Shown: positions 42,172 through 50,393 of the stretch, piece after piece
Position numbering within the stretch: position 1 is the first letter of the stretch
How the letters are laid out: each line of letters opens with the position of its first letter
Source: an uncultured Eubacterium sp.
GTDB lineage: Bacteria > Bacillota > Clostridia > Oscillospirales > Acutalibacteraceae
Reading direction: 5' to 3'
Assembly (NCBI GenBank): GCA_910577195.1
Contig: CAJTLP010000001.1
Location: 368,065 to 432,064 of the forward strand
DNA length: 64,000 bases
Notes under the pieces: generated by a model
Seen by the model: only the letters and a program-made list of their open reading frames with translations
Told to the model about the DNA's origin: nothing
The model's database searches: none
Made by a program: the position numbers and the translations under genes

Positions 42172-44216
42172 TTAGAGGTCATAGCTACTAATTTATTGTA
42201 TAATTCTGAAACCTTGCCATACCAATTCTTTTTATCGCTCATAAAAGCAATAATCAATGTTGCAACAGCATTATTATTTAACGCTTCATCATTTTGAGCT
42301 TTAATATTTGAATTATACTCATCAATAAAACTTTGTCCTTTATCACCTAAAGCCTCACCGATAGCATAACCCCAGCGAGTAAAGTCCGCTAAGCGAGTTA
42401 ATTTATCAAGTTTAACAGTAGGATATATTGACATTGCCTTTGAAAGGACATCAAATATGCCACCTAAAATATACGGCAAGTCAGTTTTAAATTTATCTAA
42501 CACTTCTGATAATTCCCTACGGTCTTTATCCTCTATGCGAGATAGCTCAATTAAAATTGACCTATCTAAAAGGTCTGACCGAGTAGCAACATTATTGATA
42601 CCATTAATTGCTAAACATCTTTTAAAAGTGAATATGCAATCTTCTGCATTCGTGTTCAATTTCCGTTGTTGAATACCTCCGCCTGTAATAGCACGGCATA
42701 AAGTGTCGCTTGTTTCCTCATTGATATAAGAAACATTATCAAAAGGCAGGAACCAATGTTTTTGCAGATTAATGATTAATGACCGCATATCTTTCGGTAT
42801 CGTTAATGTATCTAATACCGATGGGTCAATTAACTGCTTTAGTAAACTGCAAGCGGTGCTTTTAGCTGACCCCTTTTCGCCATATACAATTAACATAGCG
42901 TGGGGTATATCGGGCACGAAGCAAGATATAAGCCAGCATAAAAATAATGTATGATAATTCTTGATATTTAAATAATCAAAAATCTTGTTTATGTCACCAT
43001 TTCTAACAGGGATAAGCTGTTCAGCTTGATGACGATAACGATTAAATAATATCGGTGGATTATCAATTATATTCCAACCATCAGCATTAATCTCTACCAC
43101 CTGCCACTTTTCATTAGATAAGTCATACCAAAAAGAATTATCTTTTTTTGCAACACGATTTGAAAGGGGTATTTTCTTGACACACCCAAATCGTGCCTCG
43201 GCTTGCAGAATGTTAATGACTTGTTGTAAGTTATCCTTGTTGATAGTCTTTTTAAATTGACTATAATACAAATGATTAAGATACCAATTAAATTCTTTAC
43301 TTTCAACAGGCAGAATTTCTCTGTGTCCGTTAATCATAACAGAAGCATAAGTATCATTAGCATTGTCGCAAAAGAGTTCCATATCACTATCTTTGATAAA
43401 GTCTAATAATGATTTGCTTTGTGGCTCTTTGATTGTGGTCGTTTCAGTTTCAGCAGAATCATCAGATTTATTAAAATAAGATATAATGTCAAATTCTTCT
43501 AAATCTCCAAGCTCGTCCATTGTATGACCCTTGTTCAACCAATCGTATATGTCTTCCTTGTTTTCCAAGTCATTAAGCACAATCACCTTTGCAAAGGGTA
43601 GTTTTTCCTTTAGCATTTTTGCATACTGAAAGCCAGCCTTATCATTGTCTGGAATGATTATAATTTCTTTGCCTGCCAAGTACTGATTATATGTGTCATC
43701 CCACTTGGAGTTAGCACCTGTGCAAAGCGTTGTAGCAGTATTACCCTGCTTAATAACAGCCTCTGCACACTTTTCACCCTCAACTAGGTAGACAGTTTCT
43801 GCTTTAATAACAGCAGGTAAATTATATAAAATTTTCTGAACACCTTTTAATGATTTTGCACCATTAGGAAGTTCAAAATAAAATGATTTACTGCCATCTG
43901 GTTTGTCGCACCGAGTTTTGGTATATGCTAATGAGCCGTCAGCATTGTAATACTTGTATGTAGTTGTATTTTTAATTGCTGATTTAATTATACCTGTATC
44001 ATAAAATAAATCAGATTTTCTTATATTCAATGAACTTAGAATATTTTCAAGCGTACACCCTGTAAAACAATGTAATAAAATTTTGCCGTTATCAAATTTT
44101 ATTGATAAACTCGGTTTTTTATCATCGTGAGCAGGACAACACGCCATAAATTGATTTGTTGATTTTTGTTCAACCTTCTCTAATAATGATAACAATTCCT
44201 GAGGTGAATTAAACAT
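42141..44216 (-). CDS. Primase/helicase of a mobile element (zinc finger, TOPRIM, D5-like ATPase)
   Basis: 691 aa. An N-terminal CHC2-type zinc finger (MACCPAHDDKKPSLSI, HCFTGCTLENIL) and a TOPRIM-like domain (VYLVEGEKCAEAV near residue 145, EIIIIPDNDKAG near 185) make the primase. The C-terminal half is a superfamily 3-like ATPase with Walker A VYGEKGSAKSTACSLL near 440 and a WFLPFDNVSYI Walker B strand. It would start replication of the element. The last 15 residues (SNCGSMIRSEN) run into the integrase remnant in another frame, and the winged-helix end seen in relatives (WYGKVSELYNKL...) is cut short. Confidence 0.82.
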   Translation of the reverse strand: MFNSPQELLSLLEKVEQKSTNQFMACCPAHDDKKPSLSIKFDNGKILLHCFTGCTLENILSSLNIRKSDLFYDTGIIKSAIKNTTTYKYYNADGSLAYTKTRCDKPDGSKSFYFELPNGAKSLKGVQKILYNLPAVIKAETVYLVEGEKCAEAVIKQGNTATTLCTGANSKWDDTYNQYLAGKEIIIIPDNDKAGFQYAKMLKEKLPFAKVIVLNDLENKEDIYDWLNKGHTMDELGDLEEFDIISYFNKSDDSAETETTTIKEPQSKSLLDFIKDSDMELFCDNANDTYASVMINGHREILPVESKEFNWYLNHLYYSQFKKTINKDNLQQVINILQAEARFGCVKKIPLSNRVAKKDNSFWYDLSNEKWQVVEINADGWNIIDNPPILFNRYRHQAEQLIPVRNGDINKIFDYLNIKNYHTLFLCWLISCFVPDIPHAMLIVYGEKGSAKSTACSLLKQLIDPSVLDTLTIPKDMRSLIINLQKHWFLPFDNVSYINEETSDTLCRAITGGGIQQRKLNTNAEDCIFTFKRCLAINGINNVATRSDLLDRSILIELSRIEDKDRRELSEVLDKFKTDLPYILGGIFDVLSKAMSIYPTVKLDKLTRLADFTRWGYAIGEALGDKGQSFIDEYNSNIKAQNDEALNNNAVATLIIAFMSDKKNWYGKVSELYNKLVAMTSNCGSMIRSEN

Positions 44217-44569
44217 AATTATTCACCCCTTTACAAATTGATAAAGTAGTACTCAAATTAAAATAATTCATAAAAATACCTCATTTATAATTTTTTAGTT
44301 GCCAAGTACTGCTTTTTCATATATAATATAAGCAGTAAGGCATTTTGATGATTTTGCTTTTACTTTAATCGTTTGGGTAGTCGCAATACTCAAACGATTT
44401 TTATTTTTCTCCTTTCATAATTATTGACGCAAGCAACAATGTCGGATATAATGAAATTGACATCTTTGCTTGACAATTTGAATTATATGTTGTCTCAATT
44501 CAAAAGTCAACTGATTTTTGCTGCTTACAATAAACAGACACTAATACTTGACAATAGAGGTAATAATCA
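44217..44569. other. 353-bp divergent intergenic region with terminator-like hairpin and long inverted repeat
   Basis: No gene seen. AATCGTTTG (44367-44375) and CAAACGATT (44391-44399), followed by a T-run, form a terminator or leader hairpin on the plus strand. TTGACAATTTGAATT (44470-44484) and AATTCAAAAGTCAA (44497-44510) form an inverted repeat just before the XRE gene, a possible operator or single-strand replication origin. TATAAT-like boxes occur on both strands. Confidence 0.5.
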
Positions 44570-45241
44570 ATGAAAAAAGAAAATTCTAATTTACAAAAAA
44601 GCCAATCAAAAAAATTATTTGAGTATGACGAATCACCATATATATTTGACCAAGATAATATAAAAGATAAAAGCAAAGATACATTTGGTGATTATAATTC
44701 AAGATTCTCGGAAAGGCTAAGAGAATTATTAGACGAAAATCACGATACACGAACAAATTTGGCGAGCAAACTTGGAGTATCTAGACAAGCAGTATCAAAT
44801 TATTGTCTTGGTACTTCTGAACCTAGTGTAGAAAAATTAATAAAAATATCAAAAATATTTAATGTTAGTACAGATTACTTATTAGGTATTACCGATACAC
44901 CAACAGTGGATATTAAACTCAGGCAAATTTGTAATTATACAGGTTTATCAGAAGAAGCAATAAATAATATTTGCAAAATTAATAAATTTACAGATAGCCA
45001 TATATTGAGCAAAATGATTGAACATAATGATTTTATAGTTTTATTCCATTTTGTAATTACATACTTGTATAACAAAGATGTAAATCATTATCAATCTTCT
45101 GATATTGATAAAAAACAATTAGCAAATTTACTTAACTGTGATTCTTCATCACTCAATGAAATATTAAATATGGCTACGCAAAAAGCTATTGAAGAAACCT
45201 TAATGAAAATTGTTAATGACATAAACTATTATGGTAAGTAA
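44570..45241 (+). CDS. XRE-family HTH regulator with extra N- and C-terminal regions
   Basis: 223 aa. The helix-turn-helix (about residues 46-102) has LASKLGVSRQAVSNYCLGTSEPSVEKLIKI; it is preceded by a 45-residue charged tail and followed by a helical domain of 120 residues rich in Asn, Ile and Leu. Such proteins act as repressors or copy-number regulators in mobile elements. Divergent from the primase gene, with an inverted repeat in the shared region as a likely binding site (inference). Confidence 0.78.
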   Translation: MKKENSNLQKSQSKKLFEYDESPYIFDQDNIKDKSKDTFGDYNSRFSERLRELLDENHDTRTNLASKLGVSRQAVSNYCLGTSEPSVEKLIKISKIFNVSTDYLLGITDTPTVDIKLRQICNYTGLSEEAINNICKINKFTDSHILSKMIEHNDFIVLFHFVITYLYNKDVNHYQSSDIDKKQLANLLNCDSSSLNEILNMATQKAIEETLMKIVNDINYYGK

Positions 45242-45302
45242 AATTTTAATAATGGTGCTATGGTGGTAATGGATATAAAATTTTAATTTAATACATAAAT
45301 AT

Positions 45303-45331
45303 AGAGCTATTGATTTTCGGTCAATAGCTCT
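45303..45331 (+). terminator. Terminator after the XRE gene
   Basis: AGAGCTATTGA and TCAATAGCTCT form an 11-bp stem followed by TTTCTT. Confidence 0.82.
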
Positions 45332-45350
45332 TTTCTTATGCAATAAAAAA

Positions 45351-45374
45351 CGGACTGACAGTTAAGTCAATCCG
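45351..45374 (-). terminator. Terminator of the minus-strand XRE repressor gene
   Basis: Minus strand CGGATTGAC and GTCAGTCCG pair around TTAACT, one G-T pair, followed by TTTTTTATT. Confidence 0.75.
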
Positions 45375-45380
45375 AAAATG

Positions 45381-45689
45381 TTAGTCATTTATTCCAAGCA
45401 ATATATTTACTGCTTCTTGTAATTCAGGTCTGCTCCGATAAGCCGATACAAGTTTTCTTTCCTGTTCATTCAGATTATCAGTTGAAATCTGAATATCAAG
45501 CAATTCGCTTGGCGATACATCAAGAGCCCTGCATAAATCAGAAATAATATCTGCATTCGGTCTGTTAATACCCTGTTCCCAATTTGATACCCTGCTGTTG
45601 CTTACACCGATTAAGTCAGCAAGTTCCTTTTGGCTCAATCCACGAAGTTCTCTATATTTTCGTATTCTTATACCAATTTCGTATTTCAT
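45381..45689 (-). CDS. XRE-family repressor (cI-like)
   Basis: 102 aa from the ATG at 45689, with AAGAGGTG upstream; a GTG three codons earlier falls inside the ribosome site. The HTH is RGLSQKELADLIGVSNSRVSNWEQG near residue 20, followed by a short helical tail (NEQERKLVSAYRSRPELQEAV). Divergent from the small XRE gene at 45834, the arrangement of a phage-like genetic switch. Confidence 0.85.
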   Translation of the reverse strand: MKYEIGIRIRKYRELRGLSQKELADLIGVSNSRVSNWEQGINRPNADIISDLCRALDVSPSELLDIQISTDNLNEQERKLVSAYRSRPELQEAVNILLGIND

Positions 45690-45750
45690 ATAAATCACCT
45701 CTTATTCAATTATACAGAATAAATAATAAAAAGCAATAAATAAATCAAGG

Positions 45751-45818
45751 AATTCTGTAATACTTTCTTGACATTACAGTATTTCTTAACTATAATTAAT
45801 TTGATTACAGAATTTCTT
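45751..45818. promoter_or_regulatory. Switch promoter with repeated operators
   Basis: Plus-strand promoter TTGACA (45768-45773), 17-nt spacer, TATAAT (45791-45796). ATTACAGTATTTCTT (45774-45788) and ATTACAGAATTTCTT (45804-45818) are direct repeats 30 bp apart, and AATTCTGTAAT (45751-45761) is the inverted form. The repressor or the small XRE protein probably binds these. Confidence 0.65.
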
Positions 45819-45833
45819 GAAAGGCGTGTAAAT

Positions 45834-46052
45834 ATGTACATTTATGAGAAAGTACGAAATTACATAGACGAAAATGGCATTAAACAAGTTGCTGTTGCAA
45901 AAAAGGCTGGCATATCTAATGTAACATTCAATGCTATTATGAATGGTAAACGAACAATGTATGCAGAGGACTTAAAAGCAATCTGTATTGCTCTTAATGT
46001 AAGCCCCGAAACATTTGTTGATTATAAAAAAGAAGAAAGGAGTACCTTATAA
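45834..46052 (+). CDS. Small XRE-family HTH protein (Cro-like)
   Basis: 72 aa from the ATG at 45834 (GAAAGG 9 nt upstream). It is almost entirely a helix-turn-helix: IKQVAVAKKAGISNVTFNAIMNG and then LKAICIALNVSPETFVDYK. Divergent from the cI-like gene across repeated operators, so likely the opposing regulator of the switch. It heads the plus-strand gene block that follows 42 nt later. Confidence 0.8.
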   Translation: MYIYEKVRNYIDENGIKQVAVAKKAGISNVTFNAIMNGKRTMYAEDLKAICIALNVSPETFVDYKKEERSTL

Positions 46053-46094
46053 GCAATTACTTATATCAATTTTATAAAAGAAAGGGAATTTTTT

Positions 46095-47867
46095 ATGTTA
46101 TCATTATATAAACAAGCAGTAATAGAAAATCTAATAAACAATGTAGAAAACTATCATTTAAATTATAAGATAGATATATGTGATAGTAGTGATGAAAACA
46201 TTAAAAATAAAATTGTCGACGGAACATTATTGCCAACTATTACAGTTACAATCACACAACATCAATTAAGTGATGATATTAGTAATTACTCAAGCAGTCA
46301 AATATCTCAGTTATGTGAATTTTCAGTAGTTGACAGCAACGGAAATCATTCTGTAAAGAAATATAACTATATAAATTCAATACCTATGTGGCTAAGTTTT
46401 CACTTTACCGTTTTAGCAAAGGATATATCTCAAATTGTTGATTTAGAGAAATTTATCAGCGAAACATATAATACCAACAGAGAGGTAAATTTACAAAATC
46501 CTGAAAATACAAATGAAGTTATTCCATTTGAAATAAGTATTGATAATGAAGCAGAAATTGAACGCACTCAAAACGATAAATTTTCAATCTTTCAATCAAT
46601 AATCGCTTTAAAATGCAGTACTTATATTCCTTCTATTTCATCATCATATCATCCTGCACAAATACAGTTTGATAAAAAATTACAGATGAGTAAATTAGAT
46701 GATTTACAATCTCTTTGTTCGTTGTATAATGTTTTTTCATCAACAAATAATATTGTCGCAGATAAAGAAAACATCAAACTTGCACAAGAAAACATATGTA
46801 CTACATTTAATATACCATTATCTTATAGTCAAGATAAAAAGGCTATACAGGAAATTTATAAAATTATGGAATATGAAAACTGCGATATTAAAGTTGCTAT
46901 TGAAAAATTCAAACAGCAATTAAAAGAACACGAAGAAGCCAATAAAAAAGAATTAGAACGCATTAGCAAAGTTGAAGAAAAATTTAGTGGCACTGGTGAT
47001 AAAGCATTAAACCATTACACAGATGCAATAATTGAAGACCTAAAAAAGAGACTTTCTACTGATTATTTGATTTCCATTTTTGGCGGAAGTTCATTTATGG
47101 AGTATTTTATTCAGCGTGAAAAGAATACCTTAACATATCCTATAATACTCGTTTATACAGAAGTTGATTTTTCTTTTTCATATCAAAATTACACAAATAT
47201 AACTACAAGCGGTAATTCAATAATACATAATTATGCTCTTGATACATTACCGATTGAATATGGCATAAAAATTGAGGTTTATGCAAAAGACAAAGAAATA
47301 AAAACCGAGATAGAAAAACAAATTGTTCAACTTTATACAAATGATGTACAGTTACAAATCGCAGATTATAAATATCCAAATGAAATAAATCTACTTCATT
47401 TATCAGTTGAAACAACCGATAAATATGACCGTAGTATAAAATTTGATGATGAATTTATCCCTGTAGCAACAATCAAATTTAAAAAATTTCAGTTGGTTTA
47501 TTATCAGAACGAATACAACTTGTCTGACATATCGAACAATCAGCGCTTACAAGCAAGATTATTTCAATTAGCTGAATTTTATTATATGTGCGAATATAAG
47601 ATTCGTAACGAAGCAATGCATAAATTAAGAACTGATTATAAAGGCTTATTTTCTGCAAGAACAACGAAGAAAAAATCTTTGTTCGGTATGGCATTTGGCG
47701 AATTAAGTAACATTTATAATGAAGTTGCAACGGCATTGAATACAGAGGAATATAAAAGTTTAAAAGCCAGCATACAAAGAGGAGCACCTATTGATAAGGA
47801 ATTATTTAATAAGGCATTAAATACAATTGTTAAAGTATATCCGGTTTTGTATGATAGAACTGTTTAA
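46095..47867 (+). CDS. Large protein of unknown function in the mobile element
   Basis: 590 aa. I recognise no family. No signal peptide or membrane segment. A repeat-like Asn/Ile/Ser-rich N-terminal half is followed by a strongly charged helical stretch (about residues 265-300, FKQQLKEHEEANKKELERIS) that may form a coiled coil, and a helical C-terminus containing MHKLRTDYKGLFSARTTKKK. The TAA at 47865 is followed in the same frame by codons that look coding (GWSYEQIQADLNKYADLLNK), leading straight into the next ORF. The two ORFs may be one gene broken by a nonsense change. Confidence 0.65.
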   Translation: MLSLYKQAVIENLINNVENYHLNYKIDICDSSDENIKNKIVDGTLLPTITVTITQHQLSDDISNYSSSQISQLCEFSVVDSNGNHSVKKYNYINSIPMWLSFHFTVLAKDISQIVDLEKFISETYNTNREVNLQNPENTNEVIPFEISIDNEAEIERTQNDKFSIFQSIIALKCSTYIPSISSSYHPAQIQFDKKLQMSKLDDLQSLCSLYNVFSSTNNIVADKENIKLAQENICTTFNIPLSYSQDKKAIQEIYKIMEYENCDIKVAIEKFKQQLKEHEEANKKELERISKVEEKFSGTGDKALNHYTDAIIEDLKKRLSTDYLISIFGGSSFMEYFIQREKNTLTYPIILVYTEVDFSFSYQNYTNITTSGNSIIHNYALDTLPIEYGIKIEVYAKDKEIKTEIEKQIVQLYTNDVQLQIADYKYPNEINLLHLSVETTDKYDRSIKFDDEFIPVATIKFKKFQLVYYQNEYNLSDISNNQRLQARLFQLAEFYYMCEYKIRNEAMHKLRTDYKGLFSARTTKKKSLFGMAFGELSNIYNEVATALNTEEYKSLKASIQRGAPIDKELFNKALNTIVKVYPVLYDRTV

Positions 47868-47915
47868 GGATGGAGTTATGAACAAATCCAGGCAGATTTA
47901 AATAAATATGCAGAC

Positions 47916-48440
47916 TTGTTAAACAAAAAATGGAATGAAATTTTTAATTTGTTAGCTGTTTCCTGTGTTTCAATTTTTAAACAATTAGGAATGTCTGGAG
48001 ATGAAAATCAGCTTTCTGATAGAATACATAAAGGTTTATTATTTTATAGTGAAAAAATGCTTGCTGAACCAGGATTAAGCATTAAGAGTTGTAACAGGTG
48101 TTATGATGATTACCTTCGTCGTCAAGAAGAACAGGACCGCGAAGCTGAAGCAAATGTTGATGAATTCATAGGGGCTGTTAGAGGTAGCAGTTCTTCAGGA
48201 GGTTTTCTCGGAAATATGCTTAGTACGGCAGCTGGTGTAGCATTAGGTAATTCATCTTCTAATAAAGAACTGAAAAAACAGACAAAATTAATGGAGCAAC
48301 AGGCGATGAATGAAAAAATCGCAGCACATCATAAACAGGTTGAAACAAATTATAGAAGAAGACAAATTATAGAAGAAAATCAAAAAAGGCGTAGAAAAGG
48401 ATTGCCTGAAATACCTATTCCACCTGGAGATTATCGTTAA
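47916..48440 (+). CDS. Unknown protein with Gly/Ser-rich centre and basic tail, possible 3' part of preceding gene
   Basis: 174 aa if started at the TTG at 47916, which has no good ribosome site. The frame is open back to the TAA of the preceding gene. It contains SCNRCYDDYLRRQEEQDREA, a small-residue segment (GGFLGNMLSTAAGVALGNSS) that could insert in or touch membrane, and a basic end RRKGLPEIPIPPGDYR. No family recognised. It is more likely the C-terminal part of the 46095 gene than an independent gene. Confidence 0.5.
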   Translation: MLNKKWNEIFNLLAVSCVSIFKQLGMSGDENQLSDRIHKGLLFYSEKMLAEPGLSIKSCNRCYDDYLRRQEEQDREAEANVDEFIGAVRGSSSSGGFLGNMLSTAAGVALGNSSSNKELKKQTKLMEQQAMNEKIAAHHKQVETNYRRRQIIEENQKRRRKGLPEIPIPPGDYR

Positions 48441-48460
48441 AATTATGGAGAAATTTATTT

Positions 48461-48700
48461 ATGAGTGTAAAGAAAAAAATTTTATATGAAATGAAACGCA
48501 CACATAGAAAAGCAAACGATATATGGCAATTTTCAAATTGTCTTGCATTTTATAATAAATTAGAACTTTCTGAAAAGAATAATTTCAATTATATTATGCA
48601 AGAGTTGTGCGAAGAAGATATTTTTATAAAAGAAGAATGTTTTAATGGGGATTATAATTATCGACTAACACAAAAGGGAGAAGATATCATTTATCGTTAA
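48461..48700 (+). CDS. Small protein, winged-helix-like, unknown
   Basis: 79 aa, 20 nt downstream of the preceding gene with GGAG before the ATG. KKKILYEMKRTHRKANDIWQ and the end YNYRLTQKGEDIIYR resemble a small winged-helix protein (strand pair before LTxKG), but no family can be named. Likely co-transcribed with the two ORFs upstream. Confidence 0.55.
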   Translation: MSVKKKILYEMKRTHRKANDIWQFSNCLAFYNKLELSEKNNFNYIMQELCEEDIFIKEECFNGDYNYRLTQKGEDIIYR

Positions 48701-48730
48701 CTTGATGTAGTTTGATTAATAATAATCTAA

Positions 48731-48925
48731 CTATTTTGCGATAGTATAAATATCATTATCAATTATTAGATTAAATGACTCATCATTATTGCTTATGATA
48801 TTAATATCCTTATTTTGCAGTTCGTCAATGCCTTTAAGAAAGGTAACCAATTCGTTTGGTGTAAATGTGGGTTCACAAAGTACATTAGTAGACGCAGTAA
48901 TTGATTTTTTAATTATTCGTTTCAT
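48731..48925 (-). CDS. Small protein of unknown function
   Basis: 64 aa. AGGAG lies 7 nt before the ATG on the minus strand. It starts MKRIIKKSITAST and has acidic and Asn-rich strands (DINIISNNDESFNLIIDNDI). It is convergent with the plus-strand block. No family recognised; coding status rests on the ribosome site and the frame. Confidence 0.45.
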   Translation of the reverse strand: MKRIIKKSITASTNVLCEPTFTPNELVTFLKGIDELQNKDINIISNNDESFNLIIDNDIYTIAK

Positions 48926-49308
48926 ATTGAAACTCCTTTGATAGTTTATTAGGATAATTTAATTATACATCTCGGTTAGATGGTTTTATCTTTTCAGACA
49001 TCCTGCTGAAAGTTTCGGCAAGTATTTTCAAACAAATTATTTTTTATCCTTACATAAATATAAAAGGTTTTTTCACAAAAATTAAAGCACTCCACAAAGA
49101 TACGCATTATCTTTCGGAGTGCTTTTGTTTTGTGCAACCTGTATAAAAACAAACATCTCTTTTTATTTATATTTTTGTGTTATAATATACACACCAATTT
49201 GCTTGGGTTTGCGGTGTTCTAAATATTAAGAGAACATTAACGGTACTTGGAACCTTTTCGTTTATACCTTATAATACGCTTACATTATTGAAAGGCAGGT
49301 ATAAATTT
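48926..49308. other. 383-bp gene-free stretch with a terminator hairpin and a promoter-like box
   Basis: AAAGCACTCC (49084-49093) and GGAGTGCTTT (49116-49125), with an inner AAAGATA/TATCTTT, form a strong hairpin flanked by A- and T-runs. TATAAT at 49181-49186 is a -10 for the resolvase gene with no good -35. Nothing else seen. Confidence 0.55.
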
Positions 49309-49896
49309 ATGATTTATGGTTACGCAAGATGTTCAACAAATGAGAAAATGCAGGACATCAACAGACAGATTAGAGAGTTAAAACAAATGGGTGCTACTGA
49401 CGAAACAATATATCGTGAATATGAAAGTGGCACAATCTCAAACAGAATTGAATTAAACCGATTGCTTGAATGCGTAAAACAAGGTGACACCATTATTGCA
49501 ACAGAGGTCAGCAGAATTACAAGGAGTGCAAAACAGTTATGTGAAATTATTGAATTTGCAAAGATGAATCATATTAAATTAGTGTTCGGCAGTTTTATTG
49601 TTGACTGCATTAATGAGCTTGACCCTATGACAGAAGGTATGATTAAAATGATGGGTGTGTTCAGTGAACTTGAAAGAAACATAATCAGTCAGCGAGTTAA
49701 AAGTGGTATGCAGAATGCAAAGTCAAAAGGCAAAGTTATCGGCAGACATAAAACAACGATTAATGATATTCCAAAAGTGTTTTTCAGAAATTATGAAAAG
49801 TATAAAAGAGGTGAAATTAACAAGGCTGATTTATCACGCCTGTGTGAAATCTCTTATCCAACAGTTTACAAATATATTGCTATTGTGGAGGGCTAA
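49309..49896 (+). CDS. Serine recombinase, resolvase/invertase type
   Basis: 195 aa, the small class. The catalytic Ser is in YGYARCSTNEKMQDINRQI near residue 10; TEVSRITRSAKQL and ELERNIISQRVKSGMQNAK are the conserved Arg-bearing helices; the C-terminal HTH has INKADLSRLCEISYPTVYKYI. It probably resolves multimers or inverts a segment of the element. The ATG at 49309 follows GGCAGG. It lies 3 nt before the phosphatase-like gene. Confidence 0.9.
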   Translation: MIYGYARCSTNEKMQDINRQIRELKQMGATDETIYREYESGTISNRIELNRLLECVKQGDTIIATEVSRITRSAKQLCEIIEFAKMNHIKLVFGSFIVDCINELDPMTEGMIKMMGVFSELERNIISQRVKSGMQNAKSKGKVIGRHKTTINDIPKVFFRNYEKYKRGEINKADLSRLCEISYPTVYKYIAIVEG

Positions 49897-49899
49897 AAA

Positions 49900-50349
49900 A
49901 TGAAAGTTAGTATTTATTCAAGAGAGGAAATAGAAAAAATTATTGATACCGATTTCCCTAAGAATACCGCCGTTATCAGTTTCTATGACCCAAAGGGCAT
50001 AAGAAGTGATAATCTTACCCCTGTTGATTATAAAAACAAAGCAGAAATGGTTTATCAGGTTGCCGTATATGATATTGATATAGAGTGTTTAGAAGATTAC
50101 GGATTGACATTCGATACATATTTGCCTGAGGCTAAAGAAATTGCGGAATTTATATACAAAGCAAAAGAAAAAGGCTTTGATATAATTTGTCAATGCCATT
50201 ACGGTCAAAGCAGGAGTGCAGGCTGTGCTGCTGCCATACTTGAACATTTTGAAAAGAACGGTATCAGCATATTTGCCGATTACAAATATTATCCTAACCA
50301 AGTGATTTATCATAAAATTTTTGATGCACTTGAAAAATATAATACTTGA
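49900..50349 (+). CDS. Tyrosine/dual-specificity phosphatase-like protein
   Basis: 149 aa. The cysteine phosphatase loop C-x5-R is present as CHYGQSRSAGCAAAIL near residue 104, in the HC-x5-RS context of dual-specificity phosphatases, with a general-acid candidate Asp in the preceding loops. SIYSREEIEKII and VISFYDPKG begin the fold. GGAGGG precedes the ATG. Co-transcribed with the resolvase. Its target is unknown; such genes occur in phages, plasmids and defence islands. Confidence 0.82.
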   Translation: MKVSIYSREEIEKIIDTDFPKNTAVISFYDPKGIRSDNLTPVDYKNKAEMVYQVAVYDIDIECLEDYGLTFDTYLPEAKEIAEFIYKAKEKGFDIICQCHYGQSRSAGCAAAILEHFEKNGISIFADYKYYPNQVIYHKIFDALEKYNT

Positions 50350-50361
50350 TGTTTATATATA

Positions 50362-50391
50362 AATAAGGTATAGCCTACGCTATACCTTATT
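50362..50391. terminator. Bidirectional terminator
   Basis: AATAAGGTATAGC and GCTATACCTTATT form a 13-bp stem with a CTAC loop between convergent genes. Confidence 0.88.
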
Positions 50392-50393
50392 TA

